Shown here in pieces: positions 15,618-25,653 of a stretch of DNA of 52,938 bases. The DNA comes from Synergistaceae bacterium (GTDB lineage Bacteria; Synergistota; Synergistia; Synergistales; Aminobacteriaceae), in contig JAFSUD010000078.1 of the NCBI GenBank assembly GCA_017445405.1, positions 1-52,938 of the forward strand, written 5' to 3'. The notes beneath the pieces were generated by a model, which was given only the letters and a program-made list of their open reading frames with translations, was not told where the DNA came from and did no database searches. Within the stretch, counting starts at the first letter, position 1, and every line of letters starts with the position of its first letter. A program made the translations under genes and the position numbers.

Positions 15618-16531
15618 TAGGAGGCTTAGAGCTGAAGAGTCCGTTATGCCTTGCACCGCTGGCAGGAGTAACTACTCTTGCAGTGCGGGAGTTCTTTGCG
15701 CTTCACGGTGCAGGGCTGACTCACACTGAAATGGTAAGCTGTGCCGGACTCGTCAGGGATAACGCGAAAACGTTCGACATGCTGAAGGTCTCCGAGCATG
15801 AATCACAGGTGATAGTCCAGCTCTTCGGGAATGATGATGCACTCGTCGCTGACGGAGCAGAAGTTGTGATGAAGAGGGGCGGGAGATTCTCTGCGTTCGG
15901 CGTGAACATGGCGTGCCCTATGCCGAAGATTACCCGCAATGGCTCAGGTTCTGCCCTCATGAAGAAGCCCGACATTGCCGCAAAGATGGTGAAGGGCTTG
16001 AAGACTCTCGGACTCCCTGTGTGGGTAAAGATCCGCAAGTTTGAGAAGCCAGATGACACATTATGCTTCGTTGATGTCCTTGTGAGTGCCGGAGCGGATA
16101 ACGTGTGCATTCACGGCAGGACACCCGGGCAGCGTTACGAGGGAGTCGCGGACAGAATGATTCTCGCTGAGGCTGCAGGGAGATTCCCGGGACTCATCTC
16201 TGCGAGCGGAGACGTGAAGACGTGTGCGGATATTGAGGAATATTTATCGTATGGCTGCGTCGCTGTGATGCTTGCTAGGGGAACATTAAGCAATCCGTTC
16301 TTGTTCGAGGAATGGACAGGCCGAGTCAGGACTCAGGAGGAGAGGCTGAATGAGTTGCTGGCATTCTCGCACAGGGCTGAAGAGCTGGAGGGGACTCATC
16401 GTGCAGTGGTTGCGCTGAAGAGATTTGCGGGCAGTGTGTTAAGATTCGCGCATGGTTCTGCGGAACTCAGGCACAGGGCAATGACGGCTTCGGGGCTTGA
16501 AGAACTGAGGGAGATACTCAAGAGGGGGTAA
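15614..16531 (+). CDS. dus: tRNA-dihydrouridine synthase
   Basis: FMN/NADPH enzyme that reduces uridine to dihydrouridine in tRNA D-loops. The 305-aa TIM barrel begins at GTG 15614 overlapping the coaX stop; no ATG is available upstream of the conserved LCLAPLAGVT. Visible are the FMN-binding opening LAPLAGVTTLAVREF, the substrate strand VIVQLFG, catalytic Cys C101 in GVNMACPMPKITRNGSGSALMK, WVKIRKF and the FMN-phosphate region VCIHGRTPGQRYEG. The Dus family is certain; the subtype (DusA/B/C) is not assigned. It is co-transcribed with coaX and the TSCPD gene (4-nt gap). Confidence 0.93.
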   Translation: MIGGLELKSPLCLAPLAGVTTLAVREFFALHGAGLTHTEMVSCAGLVRDNAKTFDMLKVSEHESQVIVQLFGNDDALVADGAEVVMKRGGRFSAFGVNMACPMPKITRNGSGSALMKKPDIAAKMVKGLKTLGLPVWVKIRKFEKPDDTLCFVDVLVSAGADNVCIHGRTPGQRYEGVADRMILAEAAGRFPGLISASGDVKTCADIEEYLSYGCVAVMLARGTLSNPFLFEEWTGRVRTQEERLNELLAFSHRAEELEGTHRAVVALKRFAGSVLRFAHGSAELRHRAMTASGLEELREILKRG

Positions 16532-16535
16532 TAAC

Positions 16536-16790
16536 ATGCATGTAGAGTACACGCCGAAAGGGGTATGCGTAAGGCGGATAACGTTTGAGCTTGAGGACGG
16601 GAAGATTCACGGGCTGAAGTTTTCGGGAGGATGTCAGGGTAACTTATTGGCAATCTCTAAGCTGGTCGAGGGAGCTGACGCGGAAATGACGGCGCAGATT
16701 CTCAGGGGGAATCAATGCGGAAGAAGAGAAACGTCATGTGCAGACCAGTTAGCTAAAGCAATTGATGAGGCTATCGGCAAGGTGTCATGA
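16536..16790 (+). CDS. TSCPD-domain protein
   Basis: 84 aa. The pattern FSGGCQGNLLAISKLVEG, then ILRGNQCGRRETSCADQLAKAI matches the small TSCPD proteins of anaerobes, a domain also found at the C-terminus of some ribonucleotide reductases. Conserved cysteines (GGC, CG, TSC) suggest metal or nucleic-acid binding. Function is not known to me. It is the third gene of the coaX-dus cluster. Confidence 0.85.
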   Translation: MHVEYTPKGVCVRRITFELEDGKIHGLKFSGGCQGNLLAISKLVEGADAEMTAQILRGNQCGRRETSCADQLAKAIDEAIGKVS

Positions 16791-16801
16791 AGAAAAATTT
16801 T

Positions 16802-16844
16802 GCGGCAGCAGGAGCACTACTTTGTGGAATCATACTGCCGCTTT
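16802..16844 (+). terminator. Possible weak terminator after the coaX-dus-TSCPD operon
   Basis: GCGGCAG (16802-16808) pairs with CTGCCGC (16835-16841), loop 26 nt, followed by only TTT. On the opposite strand the hairpin is followed by AAAATTTTTC. Weak for the plus strand. Confidence 0.35.
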
Positions 16845-16865
16845 AAGTATGAGGTGAACAGTTTA

Positions 16866-17174
16866 ATGAAGATAGATACACGTTACGGCAGCATATGGGA
16901 TGAACTGCCAGCCAGTCCGGCCAAGACGGAGCGAAGAGTTCCGCAGACTCAGGAAGAAGCACTAGACTTTTACGAGGCTGCAGAGTCAAGTGTGCATAAT
17001 TCTCTGATGAAGACGTGGGACAGCCATAATGATATGGTGAAGAAGTCCGCAGAACTAAGACGGCTCACAGAACGCAGGGCAGCAATTGAGCGTCAGGCAC
17101 AGGAGGCCAGAGAACGGCAGCACGAGATGCTAAATGAGTCTGCTGAGAAAGCCCGCAAACGTCATGACTTATAA
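16866..17174 (+). CDS. Small charged coiled-coil protein of unknown function
   Basis: 102 aa from ATG 16866, which follows GAGGTG by 9 nt; a longer frame from 16800 lacks a ribosome site. No signal peptide or membrane segment. The N-terminal third (MKIDTRYGSIWDELPASPAKTERRVP) is proline-containing and probably extended. The rest (residues ~40-100) is a highly charged helix rich in Glu, Arg, Lys and Ala, predicted coiled coil. I do not recognise a family. It ends 4 nt before the convergent kinase gene. Confidence 0.6.
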   Translation: MKIDTRYGSIWDELPASPAKTERRVPQTQEEALDFYEAAESSVHNSLMKTWDSHNDMVKKSAELRRLTERRAAIERQAQEARERQHEMLNESAEKARKRHDL

Positions 17175-17178
17175 CTTG

Positions 17179-18501
17179 TCAACCACAGTAAAGGATAATA
17201 TCAGCCGTAAATATTCCTCCCTCAGTCCTGATCTCCATTGTCCCGTTATACCGCTTCACCGTGTTCATCACTGACGCTAAACCTATGCCGTGTCCTTCAG
17301 CCTGAGAAACGGGCAGACCGTCTTTGCCGGTCGTGATTTTTCCGGAAAAGGGATTAGAGGCAGACAAACCTATTATCGATTCAGAAGGCATTGATGAGAC
17401 TACATTAATCCTTCGCATGTCTTCAGGAAGATTCCTGACGGCGCGGAGTGCGTTTTCTGTGAGGTTGCCGAGCATAGCGCAGTACTCGGCCTCGTTCATC
17501 GGCAGGACTGCAGGAAGCGAGAGCCTCCAGTCAATCACTATGTTATGAGCCTGAGCCTGTGATGTGTAGTACGACGCTGCAGCATCTACGGCGACATTTG
17601 CACAGTAGCCCGTGCAGCCCGGATCGCTCACATCCGACCATTGCTTGAGGTAGCTCCGAAGCTCGGAATATTTCTCCGACTCTGCAAGCCTCGTGATTAC
17701 CAAAATATGCTTCCTGAAGTCATGACGCATTGCCCGTGTCGCGTCCATGTAGGTGCGCAGTTCATGATAGCGTTTGCCCTCCATCATGAGGAGCGTGTTT
17801 TCCTGCTGGAGGCGGGCACTCTCTGAGAACTTAGAGGCAATCCGCCAGAGCAGATAATATGTCAGGAGAATCAGCAGAGGGATTAACGGCAGGAGCACCA
17901 TCATTATTAACCGCGAGCGTCCTATGAGCAGATATTTAGGCCAGACCGGAGTCAGCCACGCGACGAGAAGAGTCGCACCCAACGGAAGCATAAACATGAA
18001 GTTCCACATTCCCGCTGCCCTTTCGTCCTTGAGGAGCATCGGGAGCTGATACGTCAAGAGCCTGAAGAAGACTACCCCGACTAAGACAGACAGCCCCAGA
18101 GCCGTAAAGCCTCCCTCAAGAGTCAGAAGTTTTGTTGATTCCCAGAGGGTATTTTCTGCCTCAAAAGATGCCATAAGCGCAATTGAGTAGAGCAGAGAGA
18201 ACGCGCCGAGCATTATTGATGTGAAGAAGCAGAAGAGCTTCCGGCCGAGACTGATATTCACCGAGAAGAAGAACACCGCGAAGAGAAAAGCAACGCAGAC
18301 GACCAGCACAGGAATTACAGGGAGCAGATATTGTGAGCTTATCCACGAGGCAGCAAGCACGAACAGCGGAAGGATTATTCCTGCGAGTCCGTAAGTGATG
18401 AGCCTGTTCATTCTCAGGGCATCAATCACGGGCATGAAGATATATACTGCATCAAGGATAATGATTGCCAGCTCGGTAAGGTAACGTAAAAATACGTTCA
18501 T
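17179..18501 (-). CDS. Sensor histidine kinase, AgrC/GHKL-type
   Basis: 440-aa membrane kinase. The N-terminal ~220 residues form about six to seven hydrophobic segments with little loop, as in peptide-sensing AgrC-type kinases. A linker helix leads to the phosphoacceptor H260 in AMRHDFRKHILVI (the xHDFxxH box of this class), then LGNLTENALRAV (N box) and GHGIGLASVMNTVKRYNG (G box) of a HATPase_c_5-type domain. The start overlaps the regulator stop (ATGA). No agrB/agrD-like peptide genes are seen; the upstream operon genes encode exported proteins instead. The ligand is unknown. Confidence 0.88.
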   Translation of the reverse strand: MNVFLRYLTELAIIILDAVYIFMPVIDALRMNRLITYGLAGIILPLFVLAASWISSQYLLPVIPVLVVCVAFLFAVFFFSVNISLGRKLFCFFTSIMLGAFSLLYSIALMASFEAENTLWESTKLLTLEGGFTALGLSVLVGVVFFRLLTYQLPMLLKDERAAGMWNFMFMLPLGATLLVAWLTPVWPKYLLIGRSRLIMMVLLPLIPLLILLTYYLLWRIASKFSESARLQQENTLLMMEGKRYHELRTYMDATRAMRHDFRKHILVITRLAESEKYSELRSYLKQWSDVSDPGCTGYCANVAVDAAASYYTSQAQAHNIVIDWRLSLPAVLPMNEAEYCAMLGNLTENALRAVRNLPEDMRRINVVSSMPSESIIGLSASNPFSGKITTGKDGLPVSQAEGHGIGLASVMNTVKRYNGTMEIRTEGGIFTADIILYCG

Positions 18502-19235
18502 CTTGATACTGCCTTCATGTGAAGGATTAAGTACTGCGAAAATTTCTGCCTCACTTGTGCCTGGCCGTTTATCCGGATAGGGTAACTCGTCCCGTCTTTC
18601 ATGATAAATGCTCCGTCCTTCATTGCTGTGATGTGCGTCATGTTCACGATTATTCCTTTGTTGCAGGGAAGAAAGCTGTCATGCCTGGCCAATGCTTCCC
18701 GAACTTCCCGGAACGTCATGCTTGCTAGAAGACATCTTCCGTCAGTCAGGTTAATTTTCACGCTCCGGCCGTTGGACACAGCAGAGGATATAGTCCTTGC
18801 GGGCAATGTGTACTCTGAATGCGAGATCATGAGGGTAACTTTAGGGTCGCAGGTGTCAAGAAATTCTGCAGCTTCATTCATGACGCGTTCAACGTTTTTC
18901 TTGGTGCACGGCTTTATCAGGTAGTCGAAAGCATGAACAGGGAATGCATCAAACACGTATTCTCTTGAGGCTGTGAGAAATATTATCAGCAAGTTTGAGT
19001 CCAGATTCCGGAGACGCGCTGCAGTATCAAGTCCGCTGATGGTGTGCATGAGAATATCCATGAAGACGACGTGAAGAGTCCCCGGCAGAAAGTTCCTGAG
19101 CATGTCCTCTCCGCACAAGTACGAGTCGACTCTCCCGAGAGAGTGAGGGGCTTGTTCTGCCCAGACCTTGAGGAAGTGCCGGAGTCTCTGTGCGTCTGCC
19201 GGGTCATCATCAACGACGGCAATATTAAGCTCCAT
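18498..19235 (-). CDS. LytTR-family response regulator
   Basis: 245 aa. Receiver domain residues ~1-120: acidic pair VVDDD (9-11), phospho-acceptor D60 in VVFMDIL, T in FLTAS and K in YLIKPC. LytTR DNA-binding domain residues ~135-240, with FREVREALARHDSFLPCNKGIIVNMTHI typical of the AgrA/LytR fold. Partner of the kinase encoded immediately downstream (4-nt overlap), and only 3 nt after the LprI-like gene. It probably binds direct repeats upstream of its targets; I could not identify such sites here. Confidence 0.92.
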   Translation of the reverse strand: MELNIAVVDDDPADAQRLRHFLKVWAEQAPHSLGRVDSYLCGEDMLRNFLPGTLHVVFMDILMHTISGLDTAARLRNLDSNLLIIFLTASREYVFDAFPVHAFDYLIKPCTKKNVERVMNEAAEFLDTCDPKVTLMISHSEYTLPARTISSAVSNGRSVKINLTDGRCLLASMTFREVREALARHDSFLPCNKGIIVNMTHITAMKDGAFIMKDGTSYPIRINGQAQVRQKFSQYLILHMKAVSR

Positions 19236-19238
19236 GAA

Positions 19239-19862
19239 TCACTTCCCGTAATGCCGCCTGTAGGAGTCCTCAGCGTCAAAGCCGACAGCCCGACGGAATG
19301 CCCCGTTTGTGCTGATGAGTACTTCATTCTTGCTGAGATATTTGAGCGTGCAGACTGAGCCTCCGTTTTCCGCTGTGATGGTGCGGCCCGAAACTTGGCC
19401 TCTGCCTGTCCAGTTTTCGCTTCTGCAGCTGAGGCTGACCTCAAAGAGTCCCTCTGCCCTGTTCACCCAGCGGACGGACAAATAAATATCGTCTCCGTTG
19501 TCGAAGTACCCTGCGAAGTCATCAGTGCTGAGAGTCGATAGCGTCATTGCGTCGCGTATCTCCTGAGTCCTGAAACGTGTTGCTTCTGTGTATGCCTCGA
19601 GCCGGGTGTAGTCATGGCGCATAAGCTGGCGTGCATGTTCATCGCGCCCCCATTCTATCCATTCGCGCTGGGCCTCCCTGAGTTCTGCGAAATCATCACG
19701 GGACATTGAGGACTTGGCCTCGTTGTAGGCTTGTGTGAGTTCTCGGTCTGCCTGTGCAAAATCGGGGTCTTTCTTGAAGCGGAGGTACTCTGCATCACTG
19801 AGAGCCTCAGCCGGGATTGCTATTACCATCAAGAGGAGTAATGCCTTCAGAAGCGGCCTCAT
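19239..19862 (-). CDS. Exported LprI-like (DUF1311) protein
   Basis: 207 aa from ATG 19862, preceded by GGAGGT embedded in the last codons of the upstream gene; a longer frame is not supported. Signal peptide MRPLLKALLLLMVIAIPAEA. Residues ~20-105 show DPDFAQADRELTQAYNEAK, LREAQREWIEWGRDEHA, the pattern of LprI-like domains, some members of which inhibit lysozyme. The paired cysteines found in many members are absent. The C-terminal half has beta strands and no family I recognise. It is in one operon with the two-component pair, so it may be an accessory to envelope sensing (inference). Confidence 0.7.
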   Translation of the reverse strand: MRPLLKALLLLMVIAIPAEALSDAEYLRFKKDPDFAQADRELTQAYNEAKSSMSRDDFAELREAQREWIEWGRDEHARQLMRHDYTRLEAYTEATRFRTQEIRDAMTLSTLSTDDFAGYFDNGDDIYLSVRWVNRAEGLFEVSLSCRSENWTGRGQVSGRTITAENGGSVCTLKYLSKNEVLISTNGAFRRAVGFDAEDSYRRHYGK

Positions 19863-19863
19863 A

Positions 19864-20433
19864 TCAGCGATACCTCCAGCGTACAGCAAGGCTCAGAATA
19901 TACCACGTATCTTTTCCGCCGTACTTGTAAGGCTTTGCCCGCGCAGTGAATGTTGCGGGTCTGTCCTCGTCATCTTCAGCAGAATATAATTCTCCGCGCA
20001 TGGTTATGATGCTGCCCTTGCGTGAGACTTCCTGAACTTCTGCGTAGTAGGTAATCTCTCCGTCCGCTCCCTCGAAGTGGTAGAAATTTCCGCTGTAATG
20101 TTCATCCTCTGTGCTGGTGTGCTTAAGATTAATGTTAAAGAACTTCTTCACTGATTCGGCAGCATATTTCTCATCAATAATCAGGCTGCCATAGGGACAG
20201 TTTTTGTCGGGGCAGCGTCTTATGCGTGATTTGAAGTTGTTGACGTAGTTATGCCACACTCCGAAGTGAACAAGCTCGCCGTCAGTGATAGTGTCTGCGT
20301 TAATGTCGTACATGCCCAGTTCTGTAAAGTTGCTGAGGAAAGTACTCATGCGCTTCATCTCGGCTCTTGATGCCCCGAACGCAGGGACACAGATAATCAC
20401 TGCAAGCAATAACGCTGATGCTAATTTTCTCAT
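19864..20433 (-). CDS. Exported protein of unknown function
   Basis: 189 aa from ATG 20433, which has AGGAGG 9-10 nt upstream. Signal peptide MRKLASALLLAVIICVPAFG. The mature part holds RRCPDKNCPYG (a possible disulfide pair), then alternating strands ending with WYILSLAVRWRYR. No family recognised. It is the first gene of a four-gene operon (1-nt gap to the LprI-like gene, then response regulator and kinase). Confidence 0.65.
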   Translation of the reverse strand: MRKLASALLLAVIICVPAFGASRAEMKRMSTFLSNFTELGMYDINADTITDGELVHFGVWHNYVNNFKSRIRRCPDKNCPYGSLIIDEKYAAESVKKFFNINLKHTSTEDEHYSGNFYHFEGADGEITYYAEVQEVSRKGSIITMRGELYSAEDDEDRPATFTARAKPYKYGGKDTWYILSLAVRWRYR

Positions 20434-20540
20434 TGCTAAGTTGCCTCCTGAAAAATTGATGGTGAGATTATTACACGTAAGATGAATTAAGGCAAAGTTA
20501 AGGCACGTACATTCACGCATTGAGGCAAATTTTTGCGAAG

Positions 20541-20569
20541 AAAAATTCCCCCGCCGTCATGAGCAGGGG
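20541..20569 (-). terminator. Intrinsic terminator after the PTS gene
   Basis: On the reverse strand CCCCTGC pairs with GCGGGGG (7 bp, one G-U) around a short loop, followed by AATTTTT. It lies 14 nt after the PTS stop at 20584. Confidence 0.8.
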
Positions 20570-20583
20570 ATTATGTGTATCAC

Positions 20584-22479
20584 TTACTTATTGAGCTTAT
20601 CGCCCCTTGTTACTGTCTGCCCGAAGTCAATAAACGAGATCAGCTCGTCCTCTCTTGCGGGTTCAGTGATTACTATCATTGTCTGCGGACTGTACCCTGC
20701 AGACTTCACAGCGTCGAGGTCAACACGCACTACAGGTTCTCCGGCCTTGACGGTGTCGCCCTGCTTCTTGAGGACAGTGAAGCCCTTACCCTTGAGGTTC
20801 ACGGTGTCAACGCCTATGTGAATCAGAAGTGCTGTGCCGTCATTCATGCGTATTCCGAAGGCGTGCCCTGTCTCGAAAATCATCTCAATCTTTCCGTTCG
20901 CAGGAGAGGCGACCACACCGTCAGAAGGCTCGATTGCGACAGTCTGCCCCATTGTCTGCTGAGAAAACATTTCGTCCTTGATGTCATCCGGGCCTATAAA
21001 GCTCCCGCTCACTGCAGCAACGATAACGTCATCAGCGACAGCAGGTAATTCTTCAGTCTTGCCGGTCTCTTCAGGATCGAGCTTGCCTTTGCGTGCCCAG
21101 ATGTCCCACATTACATTGCAGGCTACCCATGCTCCGACGAACGCAATAACTACTCCGCCGATTACTGCATTCATGAAGTTAGTCATTGTGTAGCCCATAG
21201 CCAAAGCCTCAGCGTGAGGAATATACCCCGGCAGCACCAGCAATCCCGGAGAACCTCCTGCGAATCTTGCTACCCTTGTGAGTCCCATGTAGAGTCCTCC
21301 GAGTCCTCCGCCTATCATTGCGGCATAAAGCGGGAAAGTGAATCTCATGTTGACACCGTAGAGGACAGGCTCAGTGATTCCCATAACTGCGGTAAGTCCT
21401 GCTGATGAGGCCTGCTGCTTGGTGTCAGGATTCTTTGAGCGCACTGCTACCGCGAGACCTGCTGCACCCTGCGCGACGTTCGAGGGTAGCATTCCGATAA
21501 CGACCGAGTCCCACTTGACTGTGGCTAAGTTGTTCGTGCCTATGGGAATCAGTCCGTAATGCGTGCCGGTCATGACGAGGAGCGGAGAGAAGATGCCTAC
21601 GATCGTCGGGACGAGCCACGGAATAGTTGCGTTCATCCAAGTGAAGAGGGTGTTGATGAGTCCGGAAGCCCAAGAGCCGAGAGGCCCGAGCACGGTGATA
21701 GTAGCTGTTGCTCCGACGATGAGGCTCACGAGAGGCACAGAGAAGAACTTTATTGCGCGCGGAGAAATTTTCTGCACCCAGTGTTCGACGATGGACATGA
21801 ACCACACGCCGAGAATTATCGGGATGACCGATGAGGCGTAATTAGCGTGCGTTACCGGCAGGAAGCCCAAGAATGTAATTGCGTCTTTGCCACCCATGAG
21901 CTGAACAAATGACGGATAGACCAGAACACCGGCGAGAGCTAAAGCGTTTCCCTGATTGCACTTGAACTTGCGGGCACATGAGGCAGCCAAGAGTATTGGC
22001 ATGAAGTAGAACGCTGCATCAGCCATTGCGTTAAGGATTGTGTATGTCTGAGTGCCAGTCTTGAGCCAGCCGAGCCAGACGAACAGAGCCATTAGAGCCT
22101 TCAAGAGTCCTGCGCCTGTGATTGCGGGGATGATTGGCTGGAAGATGCTTGCGATGCTCTCGAGAAGGATGCTGAGTTTCGAGCGCGAGTCGGCTTTCTC
22201 AGCGTCGGGGTCGTCGACGGGAGCAGAGGCCTCGAAGCCTCCGAGCGACAGAACTTCTTGATAGACCTGCGGGACATCAGGGCCGATGACGATCTGGTAC
22301 TGACCGCCTGCGTTGACGACCTGAAGGACTCCCTTAGTCTTCTTGATTGCGTCGGTCTTGGCCTGCGAGTCGTCTTTTAGGGTGAAGCGGAGACGGGTTG
22401 CGCAGTGAACGACACCTTTGACGTTGCCAGCTCCTCCGATGTTCTGGAGAATTGATGCTGCTAATTCCTTGTAGTCCAT
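20584..22479 (-). CDS. PTS beta-glucoside transporter EIIBCA
   Basis: Imports and phosphorylates aryl- or alkyl-beta-glucosides such as cellobiose, salicin or arbutin. 631 aa from ATG 22479, preceded by GGGAGGT. Domain order is EIIB (residues 1-85; phospho-Cys C26 in VVHCATRLRF), EIIC (residues ~100-460, about ten membrane segments; GTHYGLIPI and GITEPVLYGVNMRF are typical) and EIIA (residues ~480-631; phospho-His H554 in LLIHIGVDTVNLKGKGF). All three phosphotransfer residues are intact. The operon includes a 6-phospho-beta-glucosidase. EI and HPr are not in the window, and no BglG/LicT antiterminator is seen. Confidence 0.94.
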   Translation of the reverse strand: MDYKELAASILQNIGGAGNVKGVVHCATRLRFTLKDDSQAKTDAIKKTKGVLQVVNAGGQYQIVIGPDVPQVYQEVLSLGGFEASAPVDDPDAEKADSRSKLSILLESIASIFQPIIPAITGAGLLKALMALFVWLGWLKTGTQTYTILNAMADAAFYFMPILLAASCARKFKCNQGNALALAGVLVYPSFVQLMGGKDAITFLGFLPVTHANYASSVIPIILGVWFMSIVEHWVQKISPRAIKFFSVPLVSLIVGATATITVLGPLGSWASGLINTLFTWMNATIPWLVPTIVGIFSPLLVMTGTHYGLIPIGTNNLATVKWDSVVIGMLPSNVAQGAAGLAVAVRSKNPDTKQQASSAGLTAVMGITEPVLYGVNMRFTFPLYAAMIGGGLGGLYMGLTRVARFAGGSPGLLVLPGYIPHAEALAMGYTMTNFMNAVIGGVVIAFVGAWVACNVMWDIWARKGKLDPEETGKTEELPAVADDVIVAAVSGSFIGPDDIKDEMFSQQTMGQTVAIEPSDGVVASPANGKIEMIFETGHAFGIRMNDGTALLIHIGVDTVNLKGKGFTVLKKQGDTVKAGEPVVRVDLDAVKSAGYSPQTMIVITEPAREDELISFIDFGQTVTRGDKLNK

Positions 22480-22505
22480 TGTGTTACCTCCCATAAAGAA
22501 TTATG

Positions 22506-23657
22506 TTACTTCAGATGTTTAAGGGCTTCCTTTGCGTTATTTTGTCCTTGATCTGCTGCCTTCTTGTACCATATGCGGGCTTCCATGAGATTTCTTTCCA
22601 TACCCTTACCGTTCTGGTACATATGTCCAAGCCAGTATTGAGCCTGAGCATCTCCCTGTTCAGCAGCTTTGCGATACCATTTTGCGGCCTCTGCATAATT
22701 CTGCTTTACGCCGTTCCCTAAATAGTACGCAGAGCCAAGATTAAATTGAGCCGCAATGTTTCCCTGTTCAGCAGCTTTACGAACCCACTTTAGTGATTCT
22801 GATGTATTCTGCTTTACTCCCAAACCGTTATGGTACATAAAGCCAAGCATATTTTGGGCATTAGCAATACCCTGTGCAGCAGCTTTGCTGTACCATCTGA
22901 AGGCTTCTGAATAGTCTTGCGTTACGCCTTCGCCCTTTGAGTACATATCGCCAAGATAACATTGTGCTACAGCATGGTTTTGTGCCGCAGATTTGCGAAA
23001 CCATTTGAGAGCCTCTGAATAGTTCTGCTCTGCTCCATAGCCTTCGTAGTACATGTACCCGAGCATATATTGAGCATAGACAAAGCCCTGTTCAGCGGAT
23101 TGGCGAAACCATTTGAGGGCTTCCTTGTAGTCCCGCTTTAGTCCTTCACCGTTAAAATACATCAAACCTAAGCTATGCTGGGCAGCATCATTTCCTTTTT
23201 CAGCCGCCTTCCTGTACCATTTGAGGGCTTCCTTGTAGTCCCGCTTAACGCCCTCACCGCTATAGTACATGATCCCAAGTCCTAATTGAGCTTCAGTAAG
23301 CCCTTGCTCTTCAGCTTTGTGATACCATTTGAGGGCTTCAGAATAGTTTTGTTTCACTCCATAGCCTCTGTTATACATATATCCCAGCATGTATTGAGCC
23401 TCAGCATGTCCCAGATCTGCGGCCTCTTGAAAACATTCTGCAGCTTTTTTGTAGTTTTGGCTAACTCCGTCGCCGCTGTAATACATAATTCCGTCGTAGA
23501 AATGCGACCTAGCCGCTGCTTTCTGTATAAATTCTACGGAGGCAGAAACCGTATCCTTATCATTCTGAGCATCAGGCTCTGCTTCAGCAAAACACATAGA
23601 CTCAGAAAAAACTATGCCAGTGATAAGCAGCACCAGCATAAAATTTTTAATGCGCAT
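22506..23657 (-). CDS. Exported Sel1-repeat protein
   Basis: 383 aa from ATG 23657. Signal peptide MRIKNFMLVLLITGIVFS, then nine consecutive 36-residue Sel1-like repeats of the pattern AQYMLGYMYxxGxGVxQNYxEALKWYRKAAEQGx, spanning almost the whole mature protein. Such repeats form an alpha-solenoid for protein-protein contacts. It lies 7 nt after the glycosidase gene and 26 nt before the PTS gene on the same strand, so it is inside the beta-glucoside operon. A periplasmic scaffold or signalling role linked to glucoside use is possible (inference). Repeat similarity at DNA level suggests internal duplication. Confidence 0.9.
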   Translation of the reverse strand: MRIKNFMLVLLITGIVFSESMCFAEAEPDAQNDKDTVSASVEFIQKAAARSHFYDGIMYYSGDGVSQNYKKAAECFQEAADLGHAEAQYMLGYMYNRGYGVKQNYSEALKWYHKAEEQGLTEAQLGLGIMYYSGEGVKRDYKEALKWYRKAAEKGNDAAQHSLGLMYFNGEGLKRDYKEALKWFRQSAEQGFVYAQYMLGYMYYEGYGAEQNYSEALKWFRKSAAQNHAVAQCYLGDMYSKGEGVTQDYSEAFRWYSKAAAQGIANAQNMLGFMYHNGLGVKQNTSESLKWVRKAAEQGNIAAQFNLGSAYYLGNGVKQNYAEAAKWYRKAAEQGDAQAQYWLGHMYQNGKGMERNLMEARIWYKKAADQGQNNAKEALKHLK

Positions 23658-23664
23658 CAACTTA

Positions 23665-25134
<1,470 letters not shown>

Positions 25135-25208
25135 TTATTAAGATATGTGAATTGGGAAAATTAGTGCTTAAATGATAGCATAAGCAATGAATTTTTTGAT
25201 AACGCACA

Positions 25209-25241
25209 CAAAAAATCCTCCCCTGTATTCTCAAGGGAGGG
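25209..25241 (-). terminator. Intrinsic terminator after the SSS-amidohydrolase operon
   Basis: On the reverse strand CCCTCCC and GGGGAGG arms (complements of 25235-25241 and 25217-25223) form a hairpin followed by TTTTTT, 11 nt after the stop at 25252. It also separates this operon from the beta-glucoside operon. Confidence 0.8.
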
Positions 25242-25251
25242 TGAAAATTTC

Positions 25252-25650
25252 TTAGTGCTGCCTGCTTAAGAGGTTTACAGCTATTTCGTTCCAGCACCCG
25301 TATTCTGTACCGAAGCCGTCAGCTTTATCGCCGAGAAGTTCCAGATATTTATCGTTATGTACCCTGCGCAGAAAAAGTGTATTTCCGCAGCCGAGATAAC
25401 GCGAGCACCACTTTTCATTAAATTCATCAGGGGAGATATTCGCAAACTCAAAGGCTTTAAGCAAGACGCTTTTGTTTACTGAGCCGTATACATAATTGCC
25501 ATGATACGATTTTCCGTCGTCCGTAACAACTTTAACAGCTCCTAGTTCTCCCTGTGCTCCAGGTGATGCAAGAAGTATAAATTGTGCCCTGCTGAATAAT
25601 CCTTCCTGCAAATCCAAGTCTGTTAGCTCTGCTTCATTAACACCGCACAT
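25252..25650 (-). CDS. Small protein of unknown function
   Basis: 132 aa, cytoplasmic by composition, starting 3 nt after the amidohydrolase stop. It has four cysteines beyond the N-terminal one-residue region (CG at residue 2, WCSRYLGCG, YGCWNE). The N-terminal half looks alpha/beta (FSRAQFILLASPGAQGELGAVKVVTDDGKSY). No family recognised. Its position as last gene of an SSS symporter - amidohydrolase operon suggests a role in handling the same imported compound. Confidence 0.6.
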   Translation of the reverse strand: MCGVNEAELTDLDLQEGLFSRAQFILLASPGAQGELGAVKVVTDDGKSYHGNYVYGSVNKSVLLKAFEFANISPDEFNEKWCSRYLGCGNTLFLRRVHNDKYLELLGDKADGFGTEYGCWNEIAVNLLSRQH

Positions 25651-25653
25651 GAT

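Noticed and set aside
17179..19235. Complete Agr quorum-sensing locus
   Set aside because: No AgrB-like protease or AgrD-like propeptide frame was found in the operon or flanks; only the kinase and regulator resemble Agr.
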